DNA of 64,000 nucleotides, taken from assembly GCF_016629525.1 (NCBI RefSeq), contig NZ_AP024269.1, positions 2,852,001-2,916,000 of the forward strand. The letters are read 5' to 3'. Source of the stretch: Kaistia sp. 32K. GTDB lineage: Bacteria > Pseudomonadota > Alphaproteobacteria > Rhizobiales > Kaistiaceae. The notes beneath the pieces were generated by a model. The model had not been told where the DNA came from. It saw only the letters and a list, made by a program, of their open reading frames with translations, and did no database searches. Shown here piece after piece: positions 37,839-44,834 of the stretch. Numbering within the stretch: the stretch's first letter is position 1; the number at the start of each line of letters is the position of its first letter. The translations under genes were made by a program, and so were the position numbers.

Positions 37839-38303
37839 ATGACGAGCCAGATCGACAGCCGCCTCGAGGCCCTCGGAATCGTGCTGCCCGCCGCCAGCGC
37901 GCCGGCCGCGAACTACGTCCCCTTCCTCGTGAGCCAGGGCCATCTCTACATCTCCGGCCAGATCCCGGTCGGCCCGAACGGCGTCGAATATGTCGGCAAG
38001 CTCGGCGTCGAGCTCGGCGTCGCCGAGGGCCAGGCCGCCGCGCGCCTCTGCGCCCTCAACATCCTGGCCCAGGCCAAGGCGGCGCTTGGCGATCTCGACC
38101 GCATCGTGCGCGTCGTCAAGCTCGTCGGCTTCGTCAATTCGGACCCGACCTTCGGCGAGCAGCCCAAGGTCGTCAACGGCGCCTCCGACCTGATGGTCGA
38201 AGTGCTCGGCGAGAAGGGCCGCCATGCCCGCTCCGCCGTCGGCGTCGCCGCCCTTCCCTTCGGCGTCGGCGTCGAAGTCGAAGCCATCCTCGAAATCGCC
38301 TGA
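37839..38303 (+). CDS. RidA family protein (third in window, YjgF-like subclass)
   Basis: The 154-residue product belongs to the longer RidA subclass: VSQGHLYISGQIPVGPNG, LCALNILAQAKAALGDLD, FVNSDPTFGEQPKVVNGASDLM, HARSAVGVAALPFGVGVEVEAI. The arginine in HARSAVG is at the catalytic position of active deaminases. It ends six bases before a glycerophosphodiesterase gene, so the two are likely cotranscribed; this pair recurs in Rhizobiales in my recollection. It is not close in sequence to the two RidA proteins of the 1-8 kb cluster. Confidence 0.9.
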   Translation: MTSQIDSRLEALGIVLPAASAPAANYVPFLVSQGHLYISGQIPVGPNGVEYVGKLGVELGVAEGQAAARLCALNILAQAKAALGDLDRIVRVVKLVGFVNSDPTFGEQPKVVNGASDLMVEVLGEKGRHARSAVGVAALPFGVGVEVEAILEIA

Positions 38304-38309
38304 GCGAAA

Positions 38310-39077
38310 ATGACCGCAAAGACCTCGACCGCCCCCGCCTGGCTGACCGCCCGCCCGATCGCGCACCGCGCCTATCACGATCCGGCGAGCGGCCGGGTGG
38401 AGAACACGCTCTCGGCCGTCCGCGCCGCGATCGACCACAATTTCGCGATCGAGGTCGATCTGCAGCTGACCGCCGACGGCGAGGTCGTGGTCTTCCACGA
38501 CGACACGGTCGATCGCCTGCTGCAGGCGAGCGGCCGCGTCGACCGCATGACGCTCACCGAGCTGAAGGCGACACCGTTCAAACAAGGCAGCGACGTCGTG
38601 CCGACGCTTTCCGAGCTGCTCGAGACCGTCGCCGGCAAGGTTCCGCTGGTGATCGAGCTGAAGAGCAACTGGAACGGCAACCGCCGCCTGGAAGCCGCCG
38701 TCGCGCCAATCCTCGCCGCCTATGCCGGGCCGGCCGCCGTCATGTCGTTCGACCCGGATTCGATGGCCGTCATGCAGTGGCTGCTGCCGGAGGTGCCGCG
38801 CGGCATTGTCGCCGACCGCTACACCGACCTCGAGGAATGGGGCTTCCTGCCGCCGCGCGCCCGCTTCGCCCTGCGCAACCTCTCGGCCGTCCCACAGGTC
38901 GGCGCCAGCTTCGTCTCCTACGATCTGAACGGCCTGCCCTCCTTCGCCCCATCGAAGGTCCGCGCCCACGGCCTGGCGCTGATCACCTGGACCGTCCGCA
39001 CCCGCGAACAGGCGGCGAAGGCGAAGCTCTTTACCGATCAGATCACGTTCGAAGGGTTCGATCCGGATCAGGTGTGA
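38310..39077 (+). CDS. Glycerophosphodiester phosphodiesterase family protein
   Basis: The 255-residue TIM-barrel protein has the GDPD catalytic pattern: PIAHRAYHD (first histidine), ENTLSAVRAAI, FAIEVDLQLTADGEVVVFHDD with the metal acids and second histidine, PLVIELKSN, and ITWTVRT near the end. It would release an alcohol and glycerol 3-phosphate from glycerophosphodiesters; no signal peptide is visible, so it is cytoplasmic. It follows a RidA gene at six bases. A repeat-rich gap follows. Confidence 0.9.
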   Translation: MTAKTSTAPAWLTARPIAHRAYHDPASGRVENTLSAVRAAIDHNFAIEVDLQLTADGEVVVFHDDTVDRLLQASGRVDRMTLTELKATPFKQGSDVVPTLSELLETVAGKVPLVIELKSNWNGNRRLEAAVAPILAAYAGPAAVMSFDPDSMAVMQWLLPEVPRGIVADRYTDLEEWGFLPPRARFALRNLSAVPQVGASFVSYDLNGLPSFAPSKVRAHGLALITWTVRTREQAAKAKLFTDQITFEGFDPDQV

Positions 39078-39084
39078 GCGTCAT

Positions 39085-39456
39085 CCTGATTTCGCAGGAA
39101 TGACGGAGACTGGCCGGCGAGGCCGTAAGCCCTCGCCCGCCGGTCCCTCGATGGATCTCCGGCCGTCCCCCACGCTCGCCGTCATCTCGGCCTCCGAGCC
39201 GGGATCCACTTCCGCCGGGTTGCCAGACGCCCAAGATCCGTGCGGCGGAGGCATGGATTCCTGCTTTCGCAGGAATGACGGAGACTGGCCGGCGAGGCCG
39301 CAGCCTCTCACCCGCCGGGCGCTCGAAAAATCCCCGGCCGTCCCCCCACGCTCGCCGTCATCCCGGCCTCCGAGCCGGGATCCATTTCCGCCGGGTTGCC
39401 AGACGTCTACGTTCGGCGCGGCGGAGAGATGGATTCCTGCTTTCGCAGGAATGACG
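39085..39456 (+). repeat. 175-bp imperfect tandem repeat with hairpin ends
   Basis: The phrase TTCGCAGGAATGACGG occurs at 39091, 39266 and 39441, exactly 175 bases apart, and is part of a hairpin ATTCCTGC-TTTC-GCAGGAAT in copies two and three. Between them the units share GAGACTGGCCGGCGAGGCCG, the ACGCTCGCCGTCAT block and CCGCCGGGTTGCCAGACG. Two full units and the beginning of a third are present. The hairpin is typical of dispersed intergenic repeats in alphaproteobacteria. Confidence 0.85.
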
Positions 39457-39540
39457 GCGCTTGTGTTTCTGCGCAGGGAGCGCACGGAACACGGCTCTTC
39501 ACCTTTGCCTGAGGGTGACTTTGCGCAAGCCTATCCAGCC

Positions 39541-39725
39541 GTCATGCCGCGCTCGACCTCCATCATCCTGAGGTGCTCGAGCGCAGCTCGGGCCTCGAAG
39601 GACGCACAGTCGCGGCGCAGCTGGTCGATGGCACGACCGCTTTGCGTGCTTCGAGACGGCCCTGCGGGCCTCCTCAGCATGATGAGGGTGATGTTCTGCA
39701 AAGTCCTCCTCAGGGAGAGGTGAAC
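39541..39725 (+). repeat. Intergenic repeat with long inverted arms
   Basis: CATCATCCTGAGGTGCTCGAG near the left end and CTTCGAGACGGCC...CCTCCTCAGCATGATG near the right end give the look of a dispersed repeat: the arms CATCATCCTGAGG and CCTCAGCATGATG are imperfect complements. I recall closely related sequences in many Rhizobiales genomes. No gene is inside. Confidence 0.55.
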
Positions 39726-39832
39726 ACGCCCAGCCGCAACGAAACGCACCCGTTTCCCTCGTCCCGACTTGCGCTTGTCACGTTTCGCCTTAGATGCTGG
39801 GGTGCAATCTGCAAGCGAGAGCGCCCTCCCTC

Positions 39833-41107
39833 ATGACCGCTGCCCCCGATGCGCGTCTCACCGTCCTTTCCTCCCTCACGGAAATCGAACGCCAGCAGTG
39901 GGATGCCTGCGCCAATCCCGGCTGGGCGTCCGACGCGCCGCTCGGCGACGATCCCTCAACCTTCCTAAGGGCTTATCACGGAGAGGCGGAATCAGGACGC
40001 GAAGCCGGCCCGCTTGAATCAAAGTCTCAGCGAACCGCCTATAACCCCTTCGTCTCCTACGATTTTCTGAAAATCCTCGAGGAATCGGGCTCGGCTACAG
40101 GGCGCACCGGCTGGCAGGCCCGCCATCTGGTGCTGGAGGGCGCCGGCGGTCATCCGGCCGGCATCGTGCCCTGCTACCAGAAGCCCCATTCGATGGGCGA
40201 ATATGTCTTCGACCAGGGCTGGGCCGATGCCTATGAGCGCGCCGGCGGAAACTATTACCCAAAGCTGCAGGTGTCGGTGCCATTCACTCCGGCGACCGGG
40301 CCGCGATTGCTCGTGCGCGACGGCGCGCCGCCCGCGACGCGGGAGATTCTCGCGGCCGGCCTGATCGAACTGGCGCGGCAGCTCGGCAGTTCCTCGGTGC
40401 ACGCGACCTTCCTCGACCAGATCGACGCCGACATTCTCGACGACAGCGGCTTCCTCGCCCGCACCGACCAGCAGTTCCATTTCATCAACGAGGGCTATCG
40501 CGACTACGAGGATTTTCTCGACGCGCTCGCCTCGCGCAAGCGCAAGGGGATCCGGCGCGAGCGGCGCGAGGCGCTGGCCGGCGGCATCACCGTCGAACAT
40601 CGGACCGGCGCCGACATCACCGAGGACGACTGGGACGCCTTCTTCGGCTTCTACATGGATACCGGCTCGCGCAAATGGGGCCGGCCCTATCTGAACCGGC
40701 GCTTCTTCTCGCTGCTCGGCGAGCGCATGGCCGACCGCGTTCTGCTGATCGTCGCCAAGCGCGACGGTCTGCCGATCGCCGGCGCCCTCAACCTGATCGG
40801 CTCCGACGCGCTCTATGGCCGCTACTGGGGCGCGTCCGAGGATGTGCCGTTCCTGCATTTCGAGATCTGCTACCATCAGGCCGTAGACTGGGCGATCGCG
40901 CACCGCCTGCCGCGCGTCGAAGCCGGCGCGCAGGGCGACCACAAGCTGGCGCGCGGCTACCGGCCGATCGTCACCCGCTCGGCGCACTGGATCGCCGATC
41001 GCGGGCTCCGGCGGGCTGTGGCCGACTATCTCGTGCGCGAGCGCGAAGCGGTCGCCGCCGACCATGAATTCCTCGACGAGCACACGCCCTTCAAAGCTGA
41101 TACGTGA
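39833..41107 (+). CDS. FemAB-like GNAT-fold protein (peptidoglycan biosynthesis/recognition, DUF482)
   Basis: The 424-residue product matches the FemAB_like/DUF482 family: NPFVSYDFLKILEESGSATG, HLVLEGAGGHPAGIVPCY, DQGWADAYERAGGNYYPKLQ, HFINEGYRDYEDFLDALASR, KRKGIRRERREAL, GRYWGASEDVPFLHFEICYH and DHKLARGY. Members are thought to transfer aminoacyl groups, possibly to envelope components; activity is unproven. Residues about 25-70 contain an extra stretch of roughly 35 residues with unusual codons. The ATG at 39833 is used. It ends six bases before a membrane hydrolase gene. Confidence 0.85.
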   Translation: MTAAPDARLTVLSSLTEIERQQWDACANPGWASDAPLGDDPSTFLRAYHGEAESGREAGPLESKSQRTAYNPFVSYDFLKILEESGSATGRTGWQARHLVLEGAGGHPAGIVPCYQKPHSMGEYVFDQGWADAYERAGGNYYPKLQVSVPFTPATGPRLLVRDGAPPATREILAAGLIELARQLGSSSVHATFLDQIDADILDDSGFLARTDQQFHFINEGYRDYEDFLDALASRKRKGIRRERREALAGGITVEHRTGADITEDDWDAFFGFYMDTGSRKWGRPYLNRRFFSLLGERMADRVLLIVAKRDGLPIAGALNLIGSDALYGRYWGASEDVPFLHFEICYHQAVDWAIAHRLPRVEAGAQGDHKLARGYRPIVTRSAHWIADRGLRRAVADYLVREREAVAADHEFLDEHTPFKADT

Positions 41108-41113
41108 TCTCGC

Positions 41114-42796
41114 ATGACAGCGATTCTTCTCTGCGGCGTGGCCGCGGCCATCGTGCTCGCGAGCGAACGGCAGGCGACGAAGCCGCTCTTCGCGATACTC
41201 GCCTTCGCCTTCCTGACCGCGCTCTTTCTCGTCATCGTCGGCGACCTGCCGCGCGCCACTTTGCTGGCGCTGATCCTGGCGCTGACGATCGTCGGCGCCT
41301 CGGCGGTCAAGCATCACCATAGCGGCATGAAGCTCGCGGTCGCCGATCTGGGGCTGACCTTTGCCGGCACCATCCCCTTCATGCTGCGGCAATACCGGCG
41401 CACCGCCGCGCTGACGATCGCCGGCGCCGTGCTTCTGTTCCTCGCCGCCCTCGCGACGCTGGCGCTGGTTCGCGGCGCGCCGTTCTCCTGGCCTGAGCGG
41501 CTGCTGGGCCTGGCGCTGACGACCGCCGCCCTCTACGCCGCCTGGTGGGCAGATGGCGCCGCCCAATACCGGACCGACGTCACCCAGCAGAAGCGGTTCT
41601 TCTCCTTCTTCCTGGCGTCGCTGGTCGACGTCGCGAGCTGGTGGCCGGCGGGCGGGCTTCGGATGCTCGACGTCGGCGAGTCCGCCCTGCCGCTGGCGGC
41701 ACCGCTCGCGGCGCGCACCGATATCCGGCCCGACATCATCGTCATCCAGCATGAATCGGTGTTCGACCCGCGCCTGTTCGACCTGCCGGTCGACGCCGAG
41801 ATCGCCGAGTTCCTGACGCCGAAGGGCGCGCTTTCGGGACGCCTGCATGTCGATATCTATGGCGGCGGCTCCTGGCAGACGGAATTCAGCCTGCTGACCG
41901 GCCTGTCCTCGGCGAGCTTCGGGCCCGATTCCTATTTCCTGTTCAAGAAGGGCGTCGGCCGCTTCGCGCATTCACTGCCCGGCGAGCTTGCCGCGCGCGG
42001 CTATCGGACGATGCTTTCGACGAGCTGCCGGCGCGCCTTCATGAACTATGACGCCTTCTATGCCGGCCTCGGCGTCGAGGAGCGCGTCTTCTCCGACGAG
42101 TTCCCGCCGCCCTTCGATTTGACCGCCTTCGAGATCAACAATTCCGACGCCGCGTTCTTCGAGGCGACGCGCGGCGCGCTGGAGCGCTCGATCGATCGTG
42201 ATCCGTCACCGCGTTTCGTCATGGCGCTGACCAATTTCAACCACGGCCCGCACGAGACGCGGCTGGTGCCGGCCGGTCGCTACGAGGACGAGCGGCGCTT
42301 CGCGCTCGCAGCCCTTCCCGACGCGACCTATGGCGAGTACTACGCCCGCCTCGCCGAGACGGCGGAGAGCTATGCGGCGTTCCGCGACGCGCTCAAAGCG
42401 CGCTATCCCGGCCGTCCCATGCTGATCGTGCGCTATGGCGACCACCAGCCGACGATGACACGCGCAATCGAGGAAGCCCGCGGCATCCGGCCGGACGATC
42501 CGCGCCTGTTCGAGACGTTCTACGCCATCGAGGCGGTGAATTTCGAACCGCCGGTCGGAAGCGTGCCGGAGAAGCTCGACATCGCCATGCTGGGCACGGT
42601 GGCGCTGCAGGCATCCGGCCTGCCGCTCGACGCCGTCTCGGCGACGCGCGCCAGCCTCATCCCCGAAATCGGCGCGCTCTACATGGCGACGCCATCGGAG
42701 CGGAAGAACCGCTTCCACCGCGCCCTGGTCGACCAGGGCCTGATCGATCTCGGCAAGGCGCCTCGGGCCTTGTCGCCCGTCGCCGAACGGGCATGA
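41114..42796 (+). CDS. Membrane alkaline-phosphatase-fold hydrolase (LTA synthase/sulfatase-like)
   Basis: The 560-residue product has four or five N-terminal membrane spans (to about residue 165) and a periplasmic sulfatase-type domain. Metal and nucleophile positions are visible in DIIVIQHESVFDP, GSWQTEFSLLTGLSS (threonine nucleophile expected), NFNHGPHETR and IVRYGDHQPTM. Related enzymes transfer phosphoglycerol or phosphoethanolamine to envelope glycans. It is probably cotranscribed with the FemAB-like gene six bases upstream, and both point to envelope modification. Confidence 0.88.
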   Translation: MTAILLCGVAAAIVLASERQATKPLFAILAFAFLTALFLVIVGDLPRATLLALILALTIVGASAVKHHHSGMKLAVADLGLTFAGTIPFMLRQYRRTAALTIAGAVLLFLAALATLALVRGAPFSWPERLLGLALTTAALYAAWWADGAAQYRTDVTQQKRFFSFFLASLVDVASWWPAGGLRMLDVGESALPLAAPLAARTDIRPDIIVIQHESVFDPRLFDLPVDAEIAEFLTPKGALSGRLHVDIYGGGSWQTEFSLLTGLSSASFGPDSYFLFKKGVGRFAHSLPGELAARGYRTMLSTSCRRAFMNYDAFYAGLGVEERVFSDEFPPPFDLTAFEINNSDAAFFEATRGALERSIDRDPSPRFVMALTNFNHGPHETRLVPAGRYEDERRFALAALPDATYGEYYARLAETAESYAAFRDALKARYPGRPMLIVRYGDHQPTMTRAIEEARGIRPDDPRLFETFYAIEAVNFEPPVGSVPEKLDIAMLGTVALQASGLPLDAVSATRASLIPEIGALYMATPSERKNRFHRALVDQGLIDLGKAPRALSPVAERA

Positions 42797-42824
42797 TGCG
42801 CCATCCTCACGACGGGAGATCCCC

Positions 42825-43253
42825 ATGACCAGCTACGACGACAGCAACATCTTCGCCCGGATCCTGCGCGGCGAGATCCCGTCGCATCGCGTCTATGAGG
42901 ACGCCGATACCATCGCCTTCATGGATGTCATGCCGCAGGGCCCGGGCCACCTGCTCGTCGTGCCGCGCACGCCCTCGCGCAACCTGCTCGACGCCGATCC
43001 GGCGACGCTGTCGCGCCTGATCCCGGTGGTGCAGAAGCTCGCCCGCGCCGCGAAGACGGCGTTCGCCGCCGATGGCGTCACGGTGATGCAGTTCAACGAG
43101 CCGGCCTCGGGCCAGACCGTGTTCCACCTGCACGTCCACATCATCCCGCGCTTCGACGGCGAGCCGCTGCATCCGCATTCCGGCACGATGGAGAAGCCGG
43201 AAATCCTGGCGGAAAACGCCGAGCGGGTGCGCGCCGCGCTCGCGGCCGGATAA
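42825..43253 (+). CDS. HIT family hydrolase
   Basis: The 142-residue protein has the histidine triad HLHVHIIPRF, plus NIFARILRGEIPSHRVYED and DVMPQGPGHLLVVPR of the HINT branch. HIT proteins hydrolyse nucleoside phosphoramidates or adenylylated compounds. It starts 28 bases after the membrane hydrolase gene. It is short and cytoplasmic. Confidence 0.93.
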   Translation: MTSYDDSNIFARILRGEIPSHRVYEDADTIAFMDVMPQGPGHLLVVPRTPSRNLLDADPATLSRLIPVVQKLARAAKTAFAADGVTVMQFNEPASGQTVFHLHVHIIPRFDGEPLHPHSGTMEKPEILAENAERVRAALAAG

Positions 43254-43268
43254 TTCTTTCGGCCCGCG

Positions 43269-43295
43269 TGTCACAAACGGCGTGGCCGTCTCGTC
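43269..43295 (+). promoter_or_regulatory. ECF41-type promoter
   Basis: TGTCACA at 43269-43275 and CGTC at 43292-43295 are separated by exactly 16 bases, matching the published ECF41 consensus TGTCACA-N16-CGTC. It lies 29 bases upstream of the AhpD-like gene start, which is the standard ECF41 target. A second CGTC at 43287 has the wrong spacing. Confidence 0.8.
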
Positions 43296-43323
43296 TTGTC
43301 TCCGTAGCCGAATGGAGACCATC

Positions 43324-43797
43324 ATGAACGAGAGACTGAACGCCTATTCCGCCGCGCCGGAAGCCCTCAAGGCGATGATCGAGCTGAGCGGAAAGCTGGC
43401 CGCCTCCAGCATCGAACACAGCCTGCAGGAGCTGGTGAAGATCCGCGCCTCGCAGATCAATGGCTGCGCCAACTGCCTGCACATGCACACGGCCGACGCG
43501 CGCAAGAGCGGCGAGACCGAGGAGCGGATCTACCTGCTCAACGCCTGGCGCGAGTCGCTGCTCTACACGCCGCGCGAGCGCGCGGCGCTCGGCTGGACCG
43601 AGGCTCTGACGTTGCTCGCCCAGACCGGCGCGCCGGATGCCGACTACGAGGCCGTCAAGGCCGAGTTCACCCCGGCCGAGCAAGTCGAGCTGACGCTTCT
43701 GATCGGGCTGATCAACAGCTGGAACCGGCTCGCCGTCGGCTTCCGCACCGTGCATCCGAACGATCGCAAGCAGGCGGCCGCCCTCGCGGCGGCTTGA
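43324..43797 (+). CDS. Carboxymuconolactone decarboxylase / AhpD-like protein (ECF41 target)
   Basis: The 157-residue product has the AhpD-type redox motif NGCANCLHMHTADARKSGE with CxxC and the catalytic histidine, in an all-helical CMD fold. YLLNAWRES and FRTVHPN follow. AhpD-like proteins act as disulfide reductases or peroxidases. GGAG stands six bases before the ATG at 43324. The ECF41 promoter upstream and the ECF41 gene downstream show that it belongs to this sigma factor's regulon. Confidence 0.92.
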   Translation: MNERLNAYSAAPEALKAMIELSGKLAASSIEHSLQELVKIRASQINGCANCLHMHTADARKSGETEERIYLLNAWRESLLYTPRERAALGWTEALTLLAQTGAPDADYEAVKAEFTPAEQVELTLLIGLINSWNRLAVGFRTVHPNDRKQAAALAAA

Positions 43798-43803
43798 CAT
43801 GCC

Positions 43804-43843
43804 CTCGCCCGGCCCCTCTCGTCGACGGGAGGGGCCGGGCGAG
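43804..43843 (+). other. 15-bp perfect hairpin between the AhpD-like and sigma factor genes
   Basis: CTCGCCCGGCCCCTC at 43804-43818 pairs perfectly with GAGGGGCCGGGCGAG at 43829-43843 around a ten-base loop. No uridine tract follows. It may act as an mRNA stability or attenuation element that lowers sigma factor expression relative to the AhpD gene. Confidence 0.6.
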
Positions 43844-43866
43844 GTCCCGACACCCAAGAGAGTTCG

Positions 43867-44763
43867 ATGGTCGACGCGTCCACCGCAGAGTTCGAACAGC
43901 ACAGGCGCTTTCTGACCGGGCTTGCCTATCGCATGCTGGGGTCGCTGGCTGATGCCCAGGACATCGTCCAGGACGCTTTCCTGCGCTGGCACGACGCCGC
44001 CCCGTCCGGGCTTTCGAGCCCGCGCGCCTGGCTCGGCAAGATCGTCACGCGCCTCTGCCTGGACACGATGAAATCCGCCCGCGCGCGGCGCGAGACCTAT
44101 GTCGGCCAATGGCTGCCGGAGCCGGTCATCGAGCCGATCGGCCTCGCCCCCGCCGTCGACGACCGCATCGACGCGCCGGTCGCGCTGATGCTGGCGCTGG
44201 AGCGGCTGTCGCCGCTGGAGCGCGCCGTCTTCATCCTGCATGAATTGTTCGATTTCGGCTTCACGGAGATCGCCGACGCGCTCGAGCGCAGCGAGGCGGC
44301 CTGCCGGCAGTTGCTGGCGCGCGCCCGCGCCCATGTCGGCGACACTCGTCAGCGCTTCGACGTCGACGCGGCGGAAGCGGCGCGGCTCACCACCGCCTTC
44401 TTCGTCGCCACCAACAGCGGCGACGCCACGGCGCTAAAGGACCTGCTGGCCGACGCCGCCCGCCTGCATGGCGACGGCGGCGGCAAGCGCCCGGCCACCC
44501 TCAACATCATCTATGGCGCGGAGAAGATCGGCCGCTTCTTCGCCGGCCTCGCCCAGAAGCCGGAAGCCCATCCGACCCCGGTCTGGTCGGGGCCACTCAG
44601 CATCAACGGCCTGCCCGGCTTCGTCGCGCTCGACCTGTTCGGCACGATCCAGGCGGTCGCTCTGGAGATCGAGGCCGGGCGGATCACGGCGATCTACAGC
44701 ATGCGCAATCCCGACAAGCTCATCGGCGCCGAAGCCTACCTGCCGGCGACCGTCAGTCCCTAA
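43867..44763 (+). CDS. ECF41 family RNA polymerase sigma factor
   Basis: The 298-residue sigma factor has region 2 (RFLTGLAYRMLGSLADAQDIVQ, in two parts), region 4 (LSPLERAVFILHELFDFGF and IADALERSEAACRQLLARAR) and a SnoaL-like C-terminal extension of about 120 residues. All three ECF41 marks are present: WLPEP in the linker, DGGGK in the extension and NPDKL near the end. In this group the extension replaces an anti-sigma factor and controls activity. The gene is downstream of its probable target. It shares a bidirectional terminator with clpA. Confidence 0.95.
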   Translation: MVDASTAEFEQHRRFLTGLAYRMLGSLADAQDIVQDAFLRWHDAAPSGLSSPRAWLGKIVTRLCLDTMKSARARRETYVGQWLPEPVIEPIGLAPAVDDRIDAPVALMLALERLSPLERAVFILHELFDFGFTEIADALERSEAACRQLLARARAHVGDTRQRFDVDAAEAARLTTAFFVATNSGDATALKDLLADAARLHGDGGGKRPATLNIIYGAEKIGRFFAGLAQKPEAHPTPVWSGPLSINGLPGFVALDLFGTIQAVALEIEAGRITAIYSMRNPDKLIGAEAYLPATVSP

Positions 44764-44782
44764 GAAACCTCCGCGCACAAAA

Positions 44783-44812
44783 AAAGCGAGGCGCATCCCT
44801 GCGCCTCGCTTT
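44783..44812. terminator. Bidirectional terminator between ECF41 gene and clpA
   Basis: AAAGCGAGGCGC-ATCCCT-GCGCCTCGCTTT, a 12-bp stem. On the minus strand it ends in seven T residues (clpA); on the plus strand TTCATTT follows, which is weaker. Confidence 0.88.
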
Positions 44813-44834
44813 CATTTCGTTCGGGCCGGACGGA

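Larger units (their letters stand above)
39078..39832. other. Repeat-rich intergenic region, no gene
   Basis: These 755 bases between the phosphodiesterase and the FemAB-like gene hold a 175-bp tandem repeat and a second, separate inverted-repeat element around 39541-39725. Open frames here are products of the repeats. A promoter for the downstream genes should lie near 39740-39830 but none was identified. Confidence 0.7.

Noticed and set aside
39085..39456. Possible CRISPR array
   Set aside because: The repeat unit is 175 bp with conserved interior, not short repeats with unique spacers, and no cas genes are present.
39081..39485. 134-codon minus-strand frame in the tandem array
   Set aside because: Internally repeated product generated by the 175-bp DNA repeat; no independent support for translation.
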